A stretch of DNA of 15,085 bases from JBCCSZ01 sp039199225 (GTDB lineage: Bacteria > Bacteroidota > Bacteroidia > Chitinophagales > Saprospiraceae). Shown here piece by piece: positions 8,243 through 15,085 of this stretch. A program made the position numbers and the translations under genes. A model generated the notes under the pieces. The model saw only the letters and a list, made by a program, of their open reading frames with translations, did not search any database and was not told where the DNA came from. Where the stretch lies: the NCBI GenBank assembly GCA_039199225.1, contig JBCCSZ010000196.1, positions 1-15,085 of the forward strand, read 5' to 3'. Every line of letters begins with the position of its first letter. The stretch's first letter is position 1.

Positions 8243-8932
8243 ATGAGAATGTTCAACCTTTCCGCACTCCTACTCTGCATCGGTCTACTCAGTGGCTGTA
8301 TTGGCGACGATATTATTATGGATACGGTAGAAGAAAATCTTCGCATCTCCGCTTCCATCGATACCCTTGGCGTAGGAGATACCTACCAGTTCGAGGCCAT
8401 CTATACCAACAATGTCGGCCAGGAAGAATCCACCAATATTGATTGGAGTAGTTCCGACGAAAATCTACTACGAATCGACGCACAAGGCTTGGCAACTGGC
8501 ATCGCCCAAGGAAGCGTCAGCGTAACAGCAAATGTAAATTTGGCAGATAAAACAGTCACCGATGTTTTTGATCTCCACATTGCCGATAATACGGTAGTGG
8601 CTGCACCCCAAAATCGCAATGGCGCCTTGCGCACCACCAGCTCCTACGTTTTGCAAGGAAACTTTGTCCTCCGCCCAGATGGAGACGACCTGGTTTTGTC
8701 GTTCGACGATTCTTATCGCGCTTCTTCCAGCCTACCCGGCTTGTATCTTTACCTGACCAACAATCCTCAGACAACCAGCGGTGCCTACGAGATTGGAAAG
8801 GCCACAAGCTTCTCCGGATCGCATACATACACCATCCCAGGAGGAGACGCCACCTTGGAACAGTACACGCATGTCTTGTTCTTCTGCAAGCCCTTCAATG
8901 TAAAGGTGGGCGATGGTGCCTTTGAAGAATAG
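8243..8932 (+). CDS. Lipoprotein with Ig-like and DM13 domains
   Basis: This predicted lipoprotein has 229 residues. The signal ends in the lipobox LLSGC with C19 as the lipidated residue, and the following IGDD is acidic, as in surface-export signals of some Bacteroidota lipoproteins. Residues about 33-115 resemble a bacterial Ig-like (BIG2) domain, with DTLGVGDTYQFEAIYTN and IDAQGLATGIAQGSVSVTA. Residues about 133-226 resemble a DM13 domain: an opening LQGNFVLRPDGDDLVLSF, a middle LPGLYLYLTN, and an ending YTHVLFFCKPFNVKVG with C215 at the position of the family's conserved cysteine. DM13 domains are predicted in the literature to act in redox or electron transfer, but this is not proven for bacterial forms. 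The gene follows an AraC regulator and is 59 bases before a barrel gene, probably in one operon. Confidence 0.85.
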   Translation: MRMFNLSALLLCIGLLSGCIGDDIIMDTVEENLRISASIDTLGVGDTYQFEAIYTNNVGQEESTNIDWSSSDENLLRIDAQGLATGIAQGSVSVTANVNLADKTVTDVFDLHIADNTVVAAPQNRNGALRTTSSYVLQGNFVLRPDGDDLVLSFDDSYRASSSLPGLYLYLTNNPQTTSGAYEIGKATSFSGSHTYTIPGGDATLEQYTHVLFFCKPFNVKVGDGAFEE

Positions 8933-8991
8933 GATTGCCTTCCAAGATTTAATCACAAAACCATTTATCAACTTTCTCAATCATTTGAATC

Positions 8992-9858
8992 ATGCAACGC
9001 TTCATCATATTACTGTTTTGTCTTCTCGTTTTAAATATCCAATGGGCTGAAGCCGGCGGCTGGCCGCAACCAAAGGGCAATGGCTACTTTAAGCTTTATC
9101 AGTGGTGGGTAGTGGCAGACCAACACTTTACCGATGCGGGGAGAATCGACCCCAACGTAACCAGTGGCATTTTCAATACCAGCCTCTACGCCGAATACGG
9201 CTTTACGGACCGAATTACAGCTGTGGCCAACATCCCTCTTTTCAGTAGAGCGTACTTCAACAATACCATTTCCGGTACGACCGGTGCCACCCTCATTCCT
9301 GGCGAATCCATCAACTCCATCGGCGACATCGATCTGGGCATTAAATACGGCCTGATCACCAAAGGTCCCGTGGCCATTAGTGCCACCGTATTGTTCGGAT
9401 TGCCACTGGGTAATGAAAGGGGCGGCAGCGAAGGAAATTTGCAAACCGGCGATGGGGAATTCAATCAGATGCTGCAACTTGATGCCGGAACGGGCTTTAA
9501 AATCGGTAAGCTTCCGGCCTATGCCAATGCTTACGCGGGTATCAACAATCGAACAGAAGGTTTTTCAGACGAATTTCGCTTTGGGATCGAGGCAGGTGTC
9601 AATTTGTTCAACAACAGACTGTGGGCCATCGGCCGCCTCTATGGCATCCAATCCCTACAAAACGGCGACCTCAATCAGGGTATCAACAGCACCAGCGTTT
9701 TTGCCAACAACAGCGAACACCTGACCTTTTCACCAGAATTTGCATACAGCATTACAGATAAGTGGGGCGTGTCTGCCTCCTTTGGAACGGCACTCAGCGG
9801 AAGAATTATTTTCGCCAATCCATCTTACTCGGTTGGGGTGTTCTTCAACCTAAGATAA
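8992..9858 (+). CDS. Predicted outer-membrane beta-barrel protein
   Basis: This 288-residue protein has a signal peptide (MQRFIILLFCLLVLNIQWAEA) and then a mature start GGWPQPKGNGYFKLYQWW. The body consists of alternating amphipathic strands separated by Gly/Asn-rich turns, such as TSLYAEYGFTDRITAVANIPLF, DIDLGIKYGLI and EFAYSITDKWGVSASFG. It ends in a short strand finishing YSVGVFFNLR, so the last residue is Arg rather than the usual aromatic. The pattern fits a 10-14-strand outer-membrane barrel similar in style to MetA-pathway/transporter-like porins, but no specific family or substrate is assigned. It follows the DM13 lipoprotein gene by 59 bases with no terminator between, and a hairpin terminator follows it. 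It may anchor, export or partner the lipoprotein; this is inference. Confidence 0.82.
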   Translation: MQRFIILLFCLLVLNIQWAEAGGWPQPKGNGYFKLYQWWVVADQHFTDAGRIDPNVTSGIFNTSLYAEYGFTDRITAVANIPLFSRAYFNNTISGTTGATLIPGESINSIGDIDLGIKYGLITKGPVAISATVLFGLPLGNERGGSEGNLQTGDGEFNQMLQLDAGTGFKIGKLPAYANAYAGINNRTEGFSDEFRFGIEAGVNLFNNRLWAIGRLYGIQSLQNGDLNQGINSTSVFANNSEHLTFSPEFAYSITDKWGVSASFGTALSGRIIFANPSYSVGVFFNLR

Positions 9859-9887
9859 AAGTCTACACATAATAGCTTTACCCCCTA

Positions 9888-9928
9888 GGCAATGCCCCAT
9901 ACACATCGGCGGGCATTGCCTTCTATTT
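9888..9928 (+). terminator. Hairpin terminator after the barrel gene
   Basis: GGCAATGCCC (9888-9897) pairs perfectly with GGGCATTGCC (9911-9920) around a 13-nt loop and is followed by TTCTATTTT. It sits between the barrel gene and the convergent KilA-N gene. The T-rich side lies in the plus direction, so it mainly serves the barrel operon. Confidence 0.8.
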
Positions 9929-9931
9929 TAA

Positions 9932-10768
9932 TCACTTCAGCCGCCGGTTGGCCTTTTCCGACAAGCGCCTCATCGCTTCACTTTCCGGCAAACGCTCCTT
10001 TTGATAAGCAGCCCGCATCTTCAAGACGTTCAGGCGCTCCTGCTGAGAAATGCCCTGCTCCATCAACTCTGCATTGATGATTTCCAGATTGGCTAGGATG
10101 GCCAACTCCAAGACGCTGGCCTGGTCGCGGATGTTGCCCGTGGCATTGGGATGGGCATTGCGCCACTGACGGGCAGTCTGGCCAAACAGGGCCAAATTCA
10201 GTAAATCGGCCTCACTGGCTTGAGCGATGGCTTCACGCTTGGTACCATAAGCTACAATGGGAACCCGATTGTCTCGCACGGCATCGGTATGTAGCAAGTG
10301 ATTGGCCTTGGCCAACTCCCGGCGGACAGTCCAGGAATTCCCAAGCTTCTGTGCCTCCTGCTCCTTGAGTCGCTTGAATTCTTTGATGAAGTAGACCTGA
10401 AAGGCCGGACTGAGCCAATAGCAGAAATTGAGGGCGATTTCCTCCTGGGCAAAGGTGCCTCCATAGCGCCCCTTGGTAGAGCGGATTCCGATGGCATTGG
10501 TTTGTTCGATCCACTTGCTGGGCGTCGCCGAAAAGGGCTTTTCGAAGAACTCATCTCTAAACGTGCGGAATCCCGCACCTTTAAAACTGGGGTTGTAGTT
10601 TTTCTCCCATTCCCCCAAGTAAAGTATGGTCCCACGAGTACTCATCCAGTTTCGAACAATGAAACGGGGTTCATCGCCCGACTGCTTGGCGATATCCGTT
10701 ATGCAGACGTATCCGTCGGTATCATATCGAACATCGATGTCTTGTACTTTGATCTTCTTTTTTGCCAT
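9932..10768 (-). CDS. KilA-N domain protein
   Basis: This 278-residue protein begins MAKKKIKVQDIDVRYDTDG and contains an N-terminal KilA-N domain at about residues 15-110. Visible landmarks are GYVCITDIAKQSGDEPRFIV, the WMSTRGTILYLGEWEKNYNP stretch and ALNFCYWLSPAFQVYFIKEF. KilA-N is a DNA-binding fold known from phage and large DNA virus proteins, and also found as lone chromosomal genes in Bacteroidota. The C-terminal half (about 130-278) is helical and charged, with ASEADLLNLALFGQTARQWR and RDQASVLELAILANLEIINAEL; it is not assigned to a known domain here. No phage structural, integrase or lysis gene lies nearby. It is transcribed alone, from its own promoter, divergent from the guanylyltransferase gene. 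Its target and role are unknown. Confidence 0.88.
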   Translation of the reverse strand: MAKKKIKVQDIDVRYDTDGYVCITDIAKQSGDEPRFIVRNWMSTRGTILYLGEWEKNYNPSFKGAGFRTFRDEFFEKPFSATPSKWIEQTNAIGIRSTKGRYGGTFAQEEIALNFCYWLSPAFQVYFIKEFKRLKEQEAQKLGNSWTVRRELAKANHLLHTDAVRDNRVPIVAYGTKREAIAQASEADLLNLALFGQTARQWRNAHPNATGNIRDQASVLELAILANLEIINAELMEQGISQQERLNVLKMRAAYQKERLPESEAMRRLSEKANRRLK

Positions 10769-10810
10769 AGTGTTTCTTCTTTTCGGCTCAATTACCAGTT
10801 GGTTTTACTT

Positions 10811-10818
10811 CAAATTTA
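10811..10818 (-). promoter_or_regulatory. Bacteroidota -7 element for the KilA-N gene
   Basis: The minus strand reads TAAATTTG, an exact match to TAnnTTTG, 42 bases upstream of the KilA-N ATG. The -33 region is poor. It sits back to back with the promoter-like element for the guanylyltransferase gene in the same intergenic region. Confidence 0.5.
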
Positions 10819-10840
10819 CGAAACTATCATCTAATCTTGA

Positions 10841-10872
10841 TTTAATTGGATGGGATTAAACAAGTATCTTCG
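10841..10872 (+). promoter_or_regulatory. Possible promoter for the guanylyltransferase gene
   Basis: TTTA (10841-10844), 20 bases, then TATCTTCG (10865-10872) resembles the TTTG-N19-21-TAnnTTTG pattern with one mismatch in each half. Transcription would begin near 10878. That places the alternative ATG at 10850 upstream of the transcript and favours the ATG at 10949 as the true start. Confidence 0.4.
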
Positions 10873-10948
10873 CTCGGAAACAGCAACTGAGGCGGAACAA
10901 ATTGAATCCGTCCGTCGTAAACCGCATACACCATTGAAACAGCATACA

Positions 10949-12046
10949 ATGAATACATACGTCGCCATCATGGCCGGTGGCATCGGCAGTCGCTTTTGGC
11001 CAGCCAGCAGAACGGCCAGACCCAAGCAATTCCTCGATATCCTGGGGGTTGGAAAATCTTTGATTCGACTGACTTTCGAGCGCTTTTTGAAGCTCTGCCC
11101 GGCAGAAAACATCTTCATCGTGACCAATGGCTTGTACAAAGACCTGGTCAAGGAACACCTACCTGAGCTGTCAGACAATCAAATTCTCTGCGAACCTTCG
11201 CGCAACAATACCGGTCCTTGCGTCGCCTATACTGCCTTCAAGCTCCAACAACTCGATCCAGCGGCCAACTTCATCATAGCCCCTTCGGACCACATCGTTC
11301 TCAAGGAGGAGGTGTTCATTGAAGCATTGCGCAAGGCCCTCGATTTTACCAAAAGAGAAAACGCCCTGCTGACTTTGGGTATTCGCCCCTCTCGCCCAGA
11401 TACCGGCTACGGCTACATCAATTATGCACAAGAACAGGTGGAAGCACCCCACAGCAATGACAATATCGGTGGTGTTCACAAAGTGATACAGTTTACAGAA
11501 AAGCCCCAGGAAGAAAAGGCGCGGGCTTTCTTGGCCAGTGGTGACTATCTGTGGAACGCCGGTATTTTCATCTGGCGCGCCCAAAGTATTCTCAAAGCCT
11601 TCCAGAAACATGCTCCAGAAATATACACCATACTGGAAAAGGGAAGAGCACAATACAATACACCCGAGGAACAAGCTTTTGTCGATCAATACTATCCAAC
11701 CACCCCTAGCATCTCTGTTGATTATGCCATCATGGAGCAGGCGGATAACATCTATACCATTCCGACAGATTTTGGTTGGTCCGACCTTGGTACCTGGGCT
11801 TCGCTGCACGTGGAAAGCCCCAAAGATGAAGGTGGGAACACAGTCAATGCCCAAGCGATGCTCAACGATGTGACCAACTGCCTCATTCGAGCGCCAAAAG
11901 AAAAGCTGGTCGTTTTGCGCGACCTGGATAATTTCATCGTCGTAGACGAGGAGGATGTGCTGCTGATTTATCCCAAATCAAAAGAACAAGAGATCAAGAA
12001 GCTTACTGCAGATATACGGACAGAATCCGGTGAGCAATTTTTGTAA
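10949..12046 (+). CDS. manC: Mannose-1-phosphate guanylyltransferase
   Basis: This cytoplasmic enzyme joins mannose-1-phosphate and GTP to make GDP-mannose, the donor for mannose, fucose and related sugars in surface glycans. From the ATG at 10949 it has 365 residues, the length of the single-domain form that lacks the fused phosphomannose isomerase. The nucleotide-binding signature AGGIGSRFWPASR (9-21) leads to PKQF (25-28). Further landmarks are PSDHI, GYGYINY, FTEKP (182-186), WNAGIFIW and SVDYAIME (256-263), then FGWSDLGTW. A longer reading from an ATG at 10850 adds 33 residues before the signature and is rejected because the enzyme normally starts just before it. The next genes are for glycan assembly, so it probably supplies that pathway. 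Confidence 0.95.
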   Translation: MNTYVAIMAGGIGSRFWPASRTARPKQFLDILGVGKSLIRLTFERFLKLCPAENIFIVTNGLYKDLVKEHLPELSDNQILCEPSRNNTGPCVAYTAFKLQQLDPAANFIIAPSDHIVLKEEVFIEALRKALDFTKRENALLTLGIRPSRPDTGYGYINYAQEQVEAPHSNDNIGGVHKVIQFTEKPQEEKARAFLASGDYLWNAGIFIWRAQSILKAFQKHAPEIYTILEKGRAQYNTPEEQAFVDQYYPTTPSISVDYAIMEQADNIYTIPTDFGWSDLGTWASLHVESPKDEGGNTVNAQAMLNDVTNCLIRAPKEKLVVLRDLDNFIVVDEEDVLLIYPKSKEQEIKKLTADIRTESGEQFL

Positions 12047-12072
12047 GCTTTGTCTTAATTTTAGTATTATTG
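12040..12072 (+). promoter_or_regulatory. Possible internal promoter before the family 4 glycosyltransferase
   Basis: TTTG (12040-12043), lying in the last codons of the guanylyltransferase gene, is followed after 21 bases by TATTATTG (12065-12072), one mismatch from TAnnTTTG. The 107-base gap between the two genes makes a separate promoter reasonable. Evidence is sequence pattern only. Confidence 0.3.
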
Positions 12073-12153
12073 CAGTCCAATCAGAGATGAAGAATCAAGA
12101 CCGTTAAGATTAGCCACTTGCACGCAGAAGTATACTGAAGAAGCAGCATTACA

Positions 12154-13335
12154 ATGAAACCACCAAAGAAAATCGCTTTTGTTGCCAATTCCAGCTGGAA
12201 TATTTACAATTTCCGACTCAACTTAATACGTGCGCTGATCAACAAGGGACTAGAAGTGATTGTCATTGCACCGGTCGATGAATACATCCATTATCTCAAC
12301 AAGGTACCAGGCATTACCCACATTCCCCTTCGGCGATTGTCTCGAAACAGTACTAACCCTTTTCGCGATCTGATTTTATTCACCGAATTGCGTAGAATTT
12401 ATCGCCAGCAGTCGCCCGACCTCATCGTTCACTACACGGTAAAGCCCAATATCTTCGGCAATTTGGCAGCGCGTTCTTGTGGCATTCCCTCCGTTTGTGT
12501 CGTGACCGGTCTGGGTTATACCTTTCTCAGGCAGGGAATCGTCAAGCACATCACCCTGGGACTGTATAAATTTTCCTTTCAGTTTGCCGATCGGGTTGTA
12601 TTTGAAAACCCCGACGATCAGCAGCTTTTTGTCTCTGAAAACATTGCTGCTCCGGAACAATGTACTACGGTGAATGGCTGTGGGGTGGATACTCAGTTTT
12701 ATCAATGCCGCAAAAAAAGCAAGTTCAAATCCAATATCGTCTTCACTTTTATAGGCCGCTTGCTCTACGATAAAGGTATTGTGGAATATGTGCAGGCGGC
12801 AGAGCAAGTCAAAAAGCGGGTACCCAATGCCATCTTTTGGGTCATTGGAGAAATCGACGAGGGCAACCCCTCTTTCATCTCCAAGCCCCAATTGCTCCGC
12901 TGGATAGAAGACCAAACCATTCGCTACTTCGGCACCACCAAGGATGTCCGCTCGTTTATTCAACAGTCTGACTGCGTCGTGCTTCCTTCCTATCGGGAGG
13001 GTTTGCCAAAGGTCATACTGGAAGCCATGTCGATGGGAAAGCCCATTGTCACCACCGATACGGCCGGTTGTCGCCAAACCGTGGATCAATCTCAAAACGG
13101 CTTCATTGTTCCCGTCGAAAATGCGAAAGCCCTTTCGCTGGCCTTGGAGACCTTTTGTGGCTTAAGTCAGAAAGAAAAGGAAGAAATGGGTCAAAAAAGC
13201 CGGGACAAGGCAGTTCGAATGTTCGACGGAGCCATTGTAGTCAAACAGTATTTTGACCTCATCAAGCAGATCATCGGCAACGACAGTATCCCCGCCCAAA
13301 ATCCAAAGTCGGCATCCAGAAGATCCTCTACATAG
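12154..13335 (+). CDS. Family 4 glycosyltransferase
   Basis: This is a retaining GT-B glycosyltransferase of 393 residues that should add a sugar to a lipid-linked glycan on the cytoplasmic face of the inner membrane. The N-terminal Rossmann half starts KKIAFVANSSWNIYNFRL, the form seen in capsule and exopolysaccharide GT4 enzymes, and includes VHYTVKPNIFGNLAA and VTGLGYTF. The C-terminal half has FTFIGRLLYDKGIVEYVQAA, FGTTKDVRSFIQQSDCVVLPS and the EX7E motif with E282 and E290 in REGLPKVILEAMSMGKPIV. The sugar and acceptor cannot be told. The last codons overlap the open frame of the following sulfotransferase, and the end (IPAQNPKSASRRSST) looks unlike a family C-terminus, which matters for the frameshift question there. 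Confidence 0.93.
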   Translation: MKPPKKIAFVANSSWNIYNFRLNLIRALINKGLEVIVIAPVDEYIHYLNKVPGITHIPLRRLSRNSTNPFRDLILFTELRRIYRQQSPDLIVHYTVKPNIFGNLAARSCGIPSVCVVTGLGYTFLRQGIVKHITLGLYKFSFQFADRVVFENPDDQQLFVSENIAAPEQCTTVNGCGVDTQFYQCRKKSKFKSNIVFTFIGRLLYDKGIVEYVQAAEQVKKRVPNAIFWVIGEIDEGNPSFISKPQLLRWIEDQTIRYFGTTKDVRSFIQQSDCVVLPSYREGLPKVILEAMSMGKPIVTTDTAGCRQTVDQSQNGFIVPVENAKALSLALETFCGLSQKEKEEMGQKSRDKAVRMFDGAIVVKQYFDLIKQIIGNDSIPAQNPKSASRRSST

Positions 13336-13364
13336 CAGGCTATGGTTGGAGTGGCTCAACGCTT
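13257..13364 (+). other. In-frame upstream coding stretch carrying the sulfotransferase P-loop
   Basis: The sulfotransferase frame is open from 13257 (just after a TGA at 13254-13256) but contains no ATG, GTG or TTG before the TTG at 13365. Its last part (13308-13364) translates as VGIQKILYIAGYGWSGSTL, a beta strand and P-loop of the kind that binds the 5' phosphosulfate of PAPS. This is clearly coding by homology pattern, yet lies before any standard start. It overlaps the end of the upstream glycosyltransferase gene (to 13335), which is in the +1 frame relative to it. Confidence 0.75.
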
Positions 13365-14096
13365 TTGGAACGCATCCTAGCCACCCATACCGAGCTGACT
13401 GGCTGCGGAGAAGTACACAATTTCCAGCTGGATTTTCAGATCAAGGAGCGCTGCTCCTGCCAGAAGAGCGTCGATCAATGTCCGTTTTGGGGACCTGTCT
13501 ACCTGGATGATTCACCATTGGATCAATGGTCGATATTCGAAAAACTGGCCCATGCACATCCAGATAGGGGACAATTTTTCATAGACTCCTCCAAAACAAG
13601 CTGGAAAACCATGGGTCGACCCTGGAAATTACACAAACGCTACGACGTATATGTACTCCACCTGATTCGCAATGGCGAAAGCTGCCTGTACTCTAACCTA
13701 AACCGAAAAGCTTCCGATGACGCTAAGCCAGCTCGTCTGTTCAAGTCTTTGACGATGGGAATCCATTGGACAATGGCCAATTTGTCAGCCAGCCTATTTG
13801 GTCGACTATACCCCGAGCGGTATCACCTCCTACACTACGAATCTTTAATCGCTAAACCTGCCCAAAGTGTTCGAGGCATATTCAAATGGCTACAATTAAA
13901 TCCAACCGAAGTAGTCGAGTTGCTACAATCAGAGCAGGACATCCCATTGGCCCATCAACTCTCTGGCAATCGCATCCGCCATCAGCAGGGGCTGAGATTA
14001 AAAACACCTCCTCCCCGACCCTTGGAAGACATCTATGCAGAGCGGTGGTGCTTCCGCTTGGCGGCCTGGCCCATCTTAAAAGCCTTTGGCTATTGA
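13365..14096 (+). CDS. Sulfotransferase family protein (start uncertain)
   Basis: This protein should transfer sulfate from PAPS to an acceptor, probably a sugar of the glycan made by the neighbouring enzymes. From the first standard start in frame, a TTG at 13365, it has 243 residues, but that loses most of the P-loop GYGWSGSTLLERIL, so the true product is longer by some 15-20 residues. Other family signs are FIDSSKTSWK (counterpart of the VDSSK motif), VLHLIRNGESCLYSN (the 3'-phosphate-binding RDgR-like segment) and LLHYESLIAKPAQSVRGIFKWL, the typical yEdL...P....I..fL region. It overlaps the preceding glycosyltransferase gene when extended and its 3' end overlaps the convergent glycosyltransferase by 7 bases. 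The acceptor is unknown; protein sulfation is possible but the context favours a polysaccharide. Confidence 0.85.
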   Translation: MERILATHTELTGCGEVHNFQLDFQIKERCSCQKSVDQCPFWGPVYLDDSPLDQWSIFEKLAHAHPDRGQFFIDSSKTSWKTMGRPWKLHKRYDVYVLHLIRNGESCLYSNLNRKASDDAKPARLFKSLTMGIHWTMANLSASLFGRLYPERYHLLHYESLIAKPAQSVRGIFKWLQLNPTEVVELLQSEQDIPLAHQLSGNRIRHQQGLRLKTPPPRPLEDIYAERWCFRLAAWPILKAFGY

Positions 14097-15085
14097 GCCT
14101 TCAACCAATCGACCAAGCCACTCATTTTTTGGGTCCAACTCAGTGCTTGCTCCGCATAGCTGCGCATCTCCTGCGAAACAGTCGGAAAAGACAATCCATC
14201 GTAGAAAACCATCAGCTCCGAAATGTCGATGGCAGCTTCCGAATCGGCAACGTAATGCACAAAAGGTAGCTCAGATGGAAAATCCAGGTCGGTTCTGGAT
14301 AAGAAAAACGGTAGGCCGCTGGCACAGTACAAACGATGCTTGAGCGAAGAATCGATCGCAACCTCCTTGCGATGCATCCCCAGAGTACCAACCCCCATAT
14401 CTGCCCACTCAATATGCTGATGAAGTGCTGCGCCACTGCTTGGCGGTAAGAATTCGATGAAGGCTTCCAGTTGGAGCAATCGACTTTGCTGTTTCAGTGA
14501 AGCCAATGCCCTCCCCTCTCCAATCACCCTCAGTCTGACCGGCCTTTCCGCTCCTGCTCCGCTTTGCTGATGGTGCGCCAAACCGACGATCAACCGATCC
14601 AAAGCATGCCAATAACTCCAATTGGCAATAGCAATCAATCGCAATTCCTTCTTTCGAGGCTTTTTCGGTGTAAAAGGCACCTGATGTATCTCTACGCCAT
14701 TCCGAATTCGAAGGGTTGGAATACCGTAAATCTGCTGTTCTTGACCATAATGCAAAATCAAATCGACATAGGAAGATAAGCGACTGCGATACCAACGGTC
14801 CATCCACAAGCTCATCCGATGCGGTATGGATTGCGGCTCCTTATCGTAGGGCCAGGTCGGTATTTCCAGGACAACTTTTAAGCCGTCCCTTTTGGCCTTT
14901 TGAAGCAAGCGCATCAATAAGGGGTGCATCATTGGGTAGCGAATGTATAGAAAATCATAGTCCGCCAGCTTCGTTTTTCGCCAGCTAATGGCAGGCCATT
15001 GAAGGAAGTAAAACAAAAATGTCAACCAGCGGTGCTGTAAAACCGGCCAGCGGAAGCGATGGATCAGGCGCTCATTTTGGTAGAC
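14090..15085 (-). CDS. Glycosyltransferase, GT-B/family 4-like (5' end cut by window edge)
   Basis: The frame is open from the right edge of the window and gives 331 residues to the TAG at 14090-14092, so the start lies outside. A TTG at 15025 is possible in principle, but the frame upstream of it (VYQNERLIHRFRWPVLQ) looks coding. Visible features are the N-terminal-domain pieces DFLYIRYPMMHPLLMRLL and VVLEIPTWPYDKE, an interdomain piece PTLRIRNGVEI, and the C-terminal domain with LRLIAIANWSYWHALDRLI, LRVIGEGRAL, the IEWADMGVGTLGMHRK segment and SSLKHRLYCASGLPFF in the place of the usual EX7E region, where the sequence is divergent. It is convergent with the sulfotransferase gene and overlaps it by 7 bases. 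It probably acts in the same glycan pathway; its sugar is unknown. Confidence 0.85.
   Translation of the reverse strand, partial: VYQNERLIHRFRWPVLQHRWLTFLFYFLQWPAISWRKTKLADYDFLYIRYPMMHPLLMRLLQKAKRDGLKVVLEIPTWPYDKEPQSIPHRMSLWMDRWYRSRLSSYVDLILHYGQEQQIYGIPTLRIRNGVEIHQVPFTPKKPRKKELRLIAIANWSYWHALDRLIVGLAHHQQSGAGAERPVRLRVIGEGRALASLKQQSRLLQLEAFIEFLPPSSGAALHQHIEWADMGVGTLGMHRKEVAIDSSLKHRLYCASGLPFFLSRTDLDFPSELPFVHYVADSEAAIDISELMVFYDGLSFPTVSQEMRSYAEQALSWTQKMSGLVDWLKAQ

Noticed and set aside
10850..10948. Start of the guanylyltransferase at ATG 10850
   Set aside because: The added 33 residues precede the nucleotide-binding signature that normally sits at the N-terminus, and this ATG lies upstream of the likely promoter core at 10865-10872.
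13295..13301. CCCAAAA as a possible -1 frameshift heptamer linking the glycosyltransferase and sulfotransferase
   Set aside because: The heptamer is in the wrong register for the glycosyltransferase codons (GCC CAA AAT), so tandem -1 slippage of the usual X XXY YYZ type would not work there. Frameshifting is kept only as an open alternative.

Overview
The window looks like chromosomal DNA of a Bacteroidota member, most likely a marine Saprospiria/Lewinella-like lineage; the genus is inferred. Supporting signs are promoter elements of the Bacteroidota TAnnTTTG type, no clear Shine-Dalgarno sequences before genes, a LytS/LytTR two-component pair, an outer-membrane beta-barrel protein with an N-terminal carboxypeptidase-regulatory-like domain, and AraC-type and gluzincin genes typical of the phylum. 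No rRNA, tRNA, CRISPR array, IS element or integrase is visible.

Layout. (1) 1-1744, minus strand: a LytTR response regulator, cut by the left edge, and its sensor kinase, joined by an ATGA stop/start overlap. (2) 2043-4472, plus, divergent from them: a large TonB-receptor-like outer-membrane protein ending at a strong terminator. (3) 4679-7042, plus: an exported M1-family metallopeptidase with a complete HEXXH-X18-E site. (4) 7197-9858, plus: an AraC-family regulator, then a two-gene unit of a lipoprotein (Ig-like plus DM13 domain) and an outer-membrane barrel protein, closed by a hairpin terminator. Three TTGTCCA repeats sit just upstream of the lipoprotein promoter and are a candidate operator for the regulator. 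(5) 9932-10768, minus: a lone KilA-N domain protein. (6) 10949-15085: a surface-polysaccharide region with mannose-1-phosphate guanylyltransferase, a family 4 glycosyltransferase and a sulfotransferase on the plus strand, and a second glycosyltransferase convergent on the minus strand and cut by the right edge.

How the parts may work together. Region 6 reads as part of a locus making a GDP-mannose-derived, possibly sulfated, extracellular glycan. Regions 1-2 pair a sensor system with an outer-membrane protein. Region 4 is the most distinctive: a regulator, a surface lipoprotein with a predicted redox-type DM13 domain and a barrel, with a possible operator between regulator and targets.

The main annotation puzzle is the sulfotransferase at 13365-14096. 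Its PAPS-binding loop is encoded upstream of the first ATG, GTG or TTG in its frame, inside the end of the preceding glycosyltransferase gene. Either it uses a rare start codon, or it is made by frameshifting, or the assembly has an error there.
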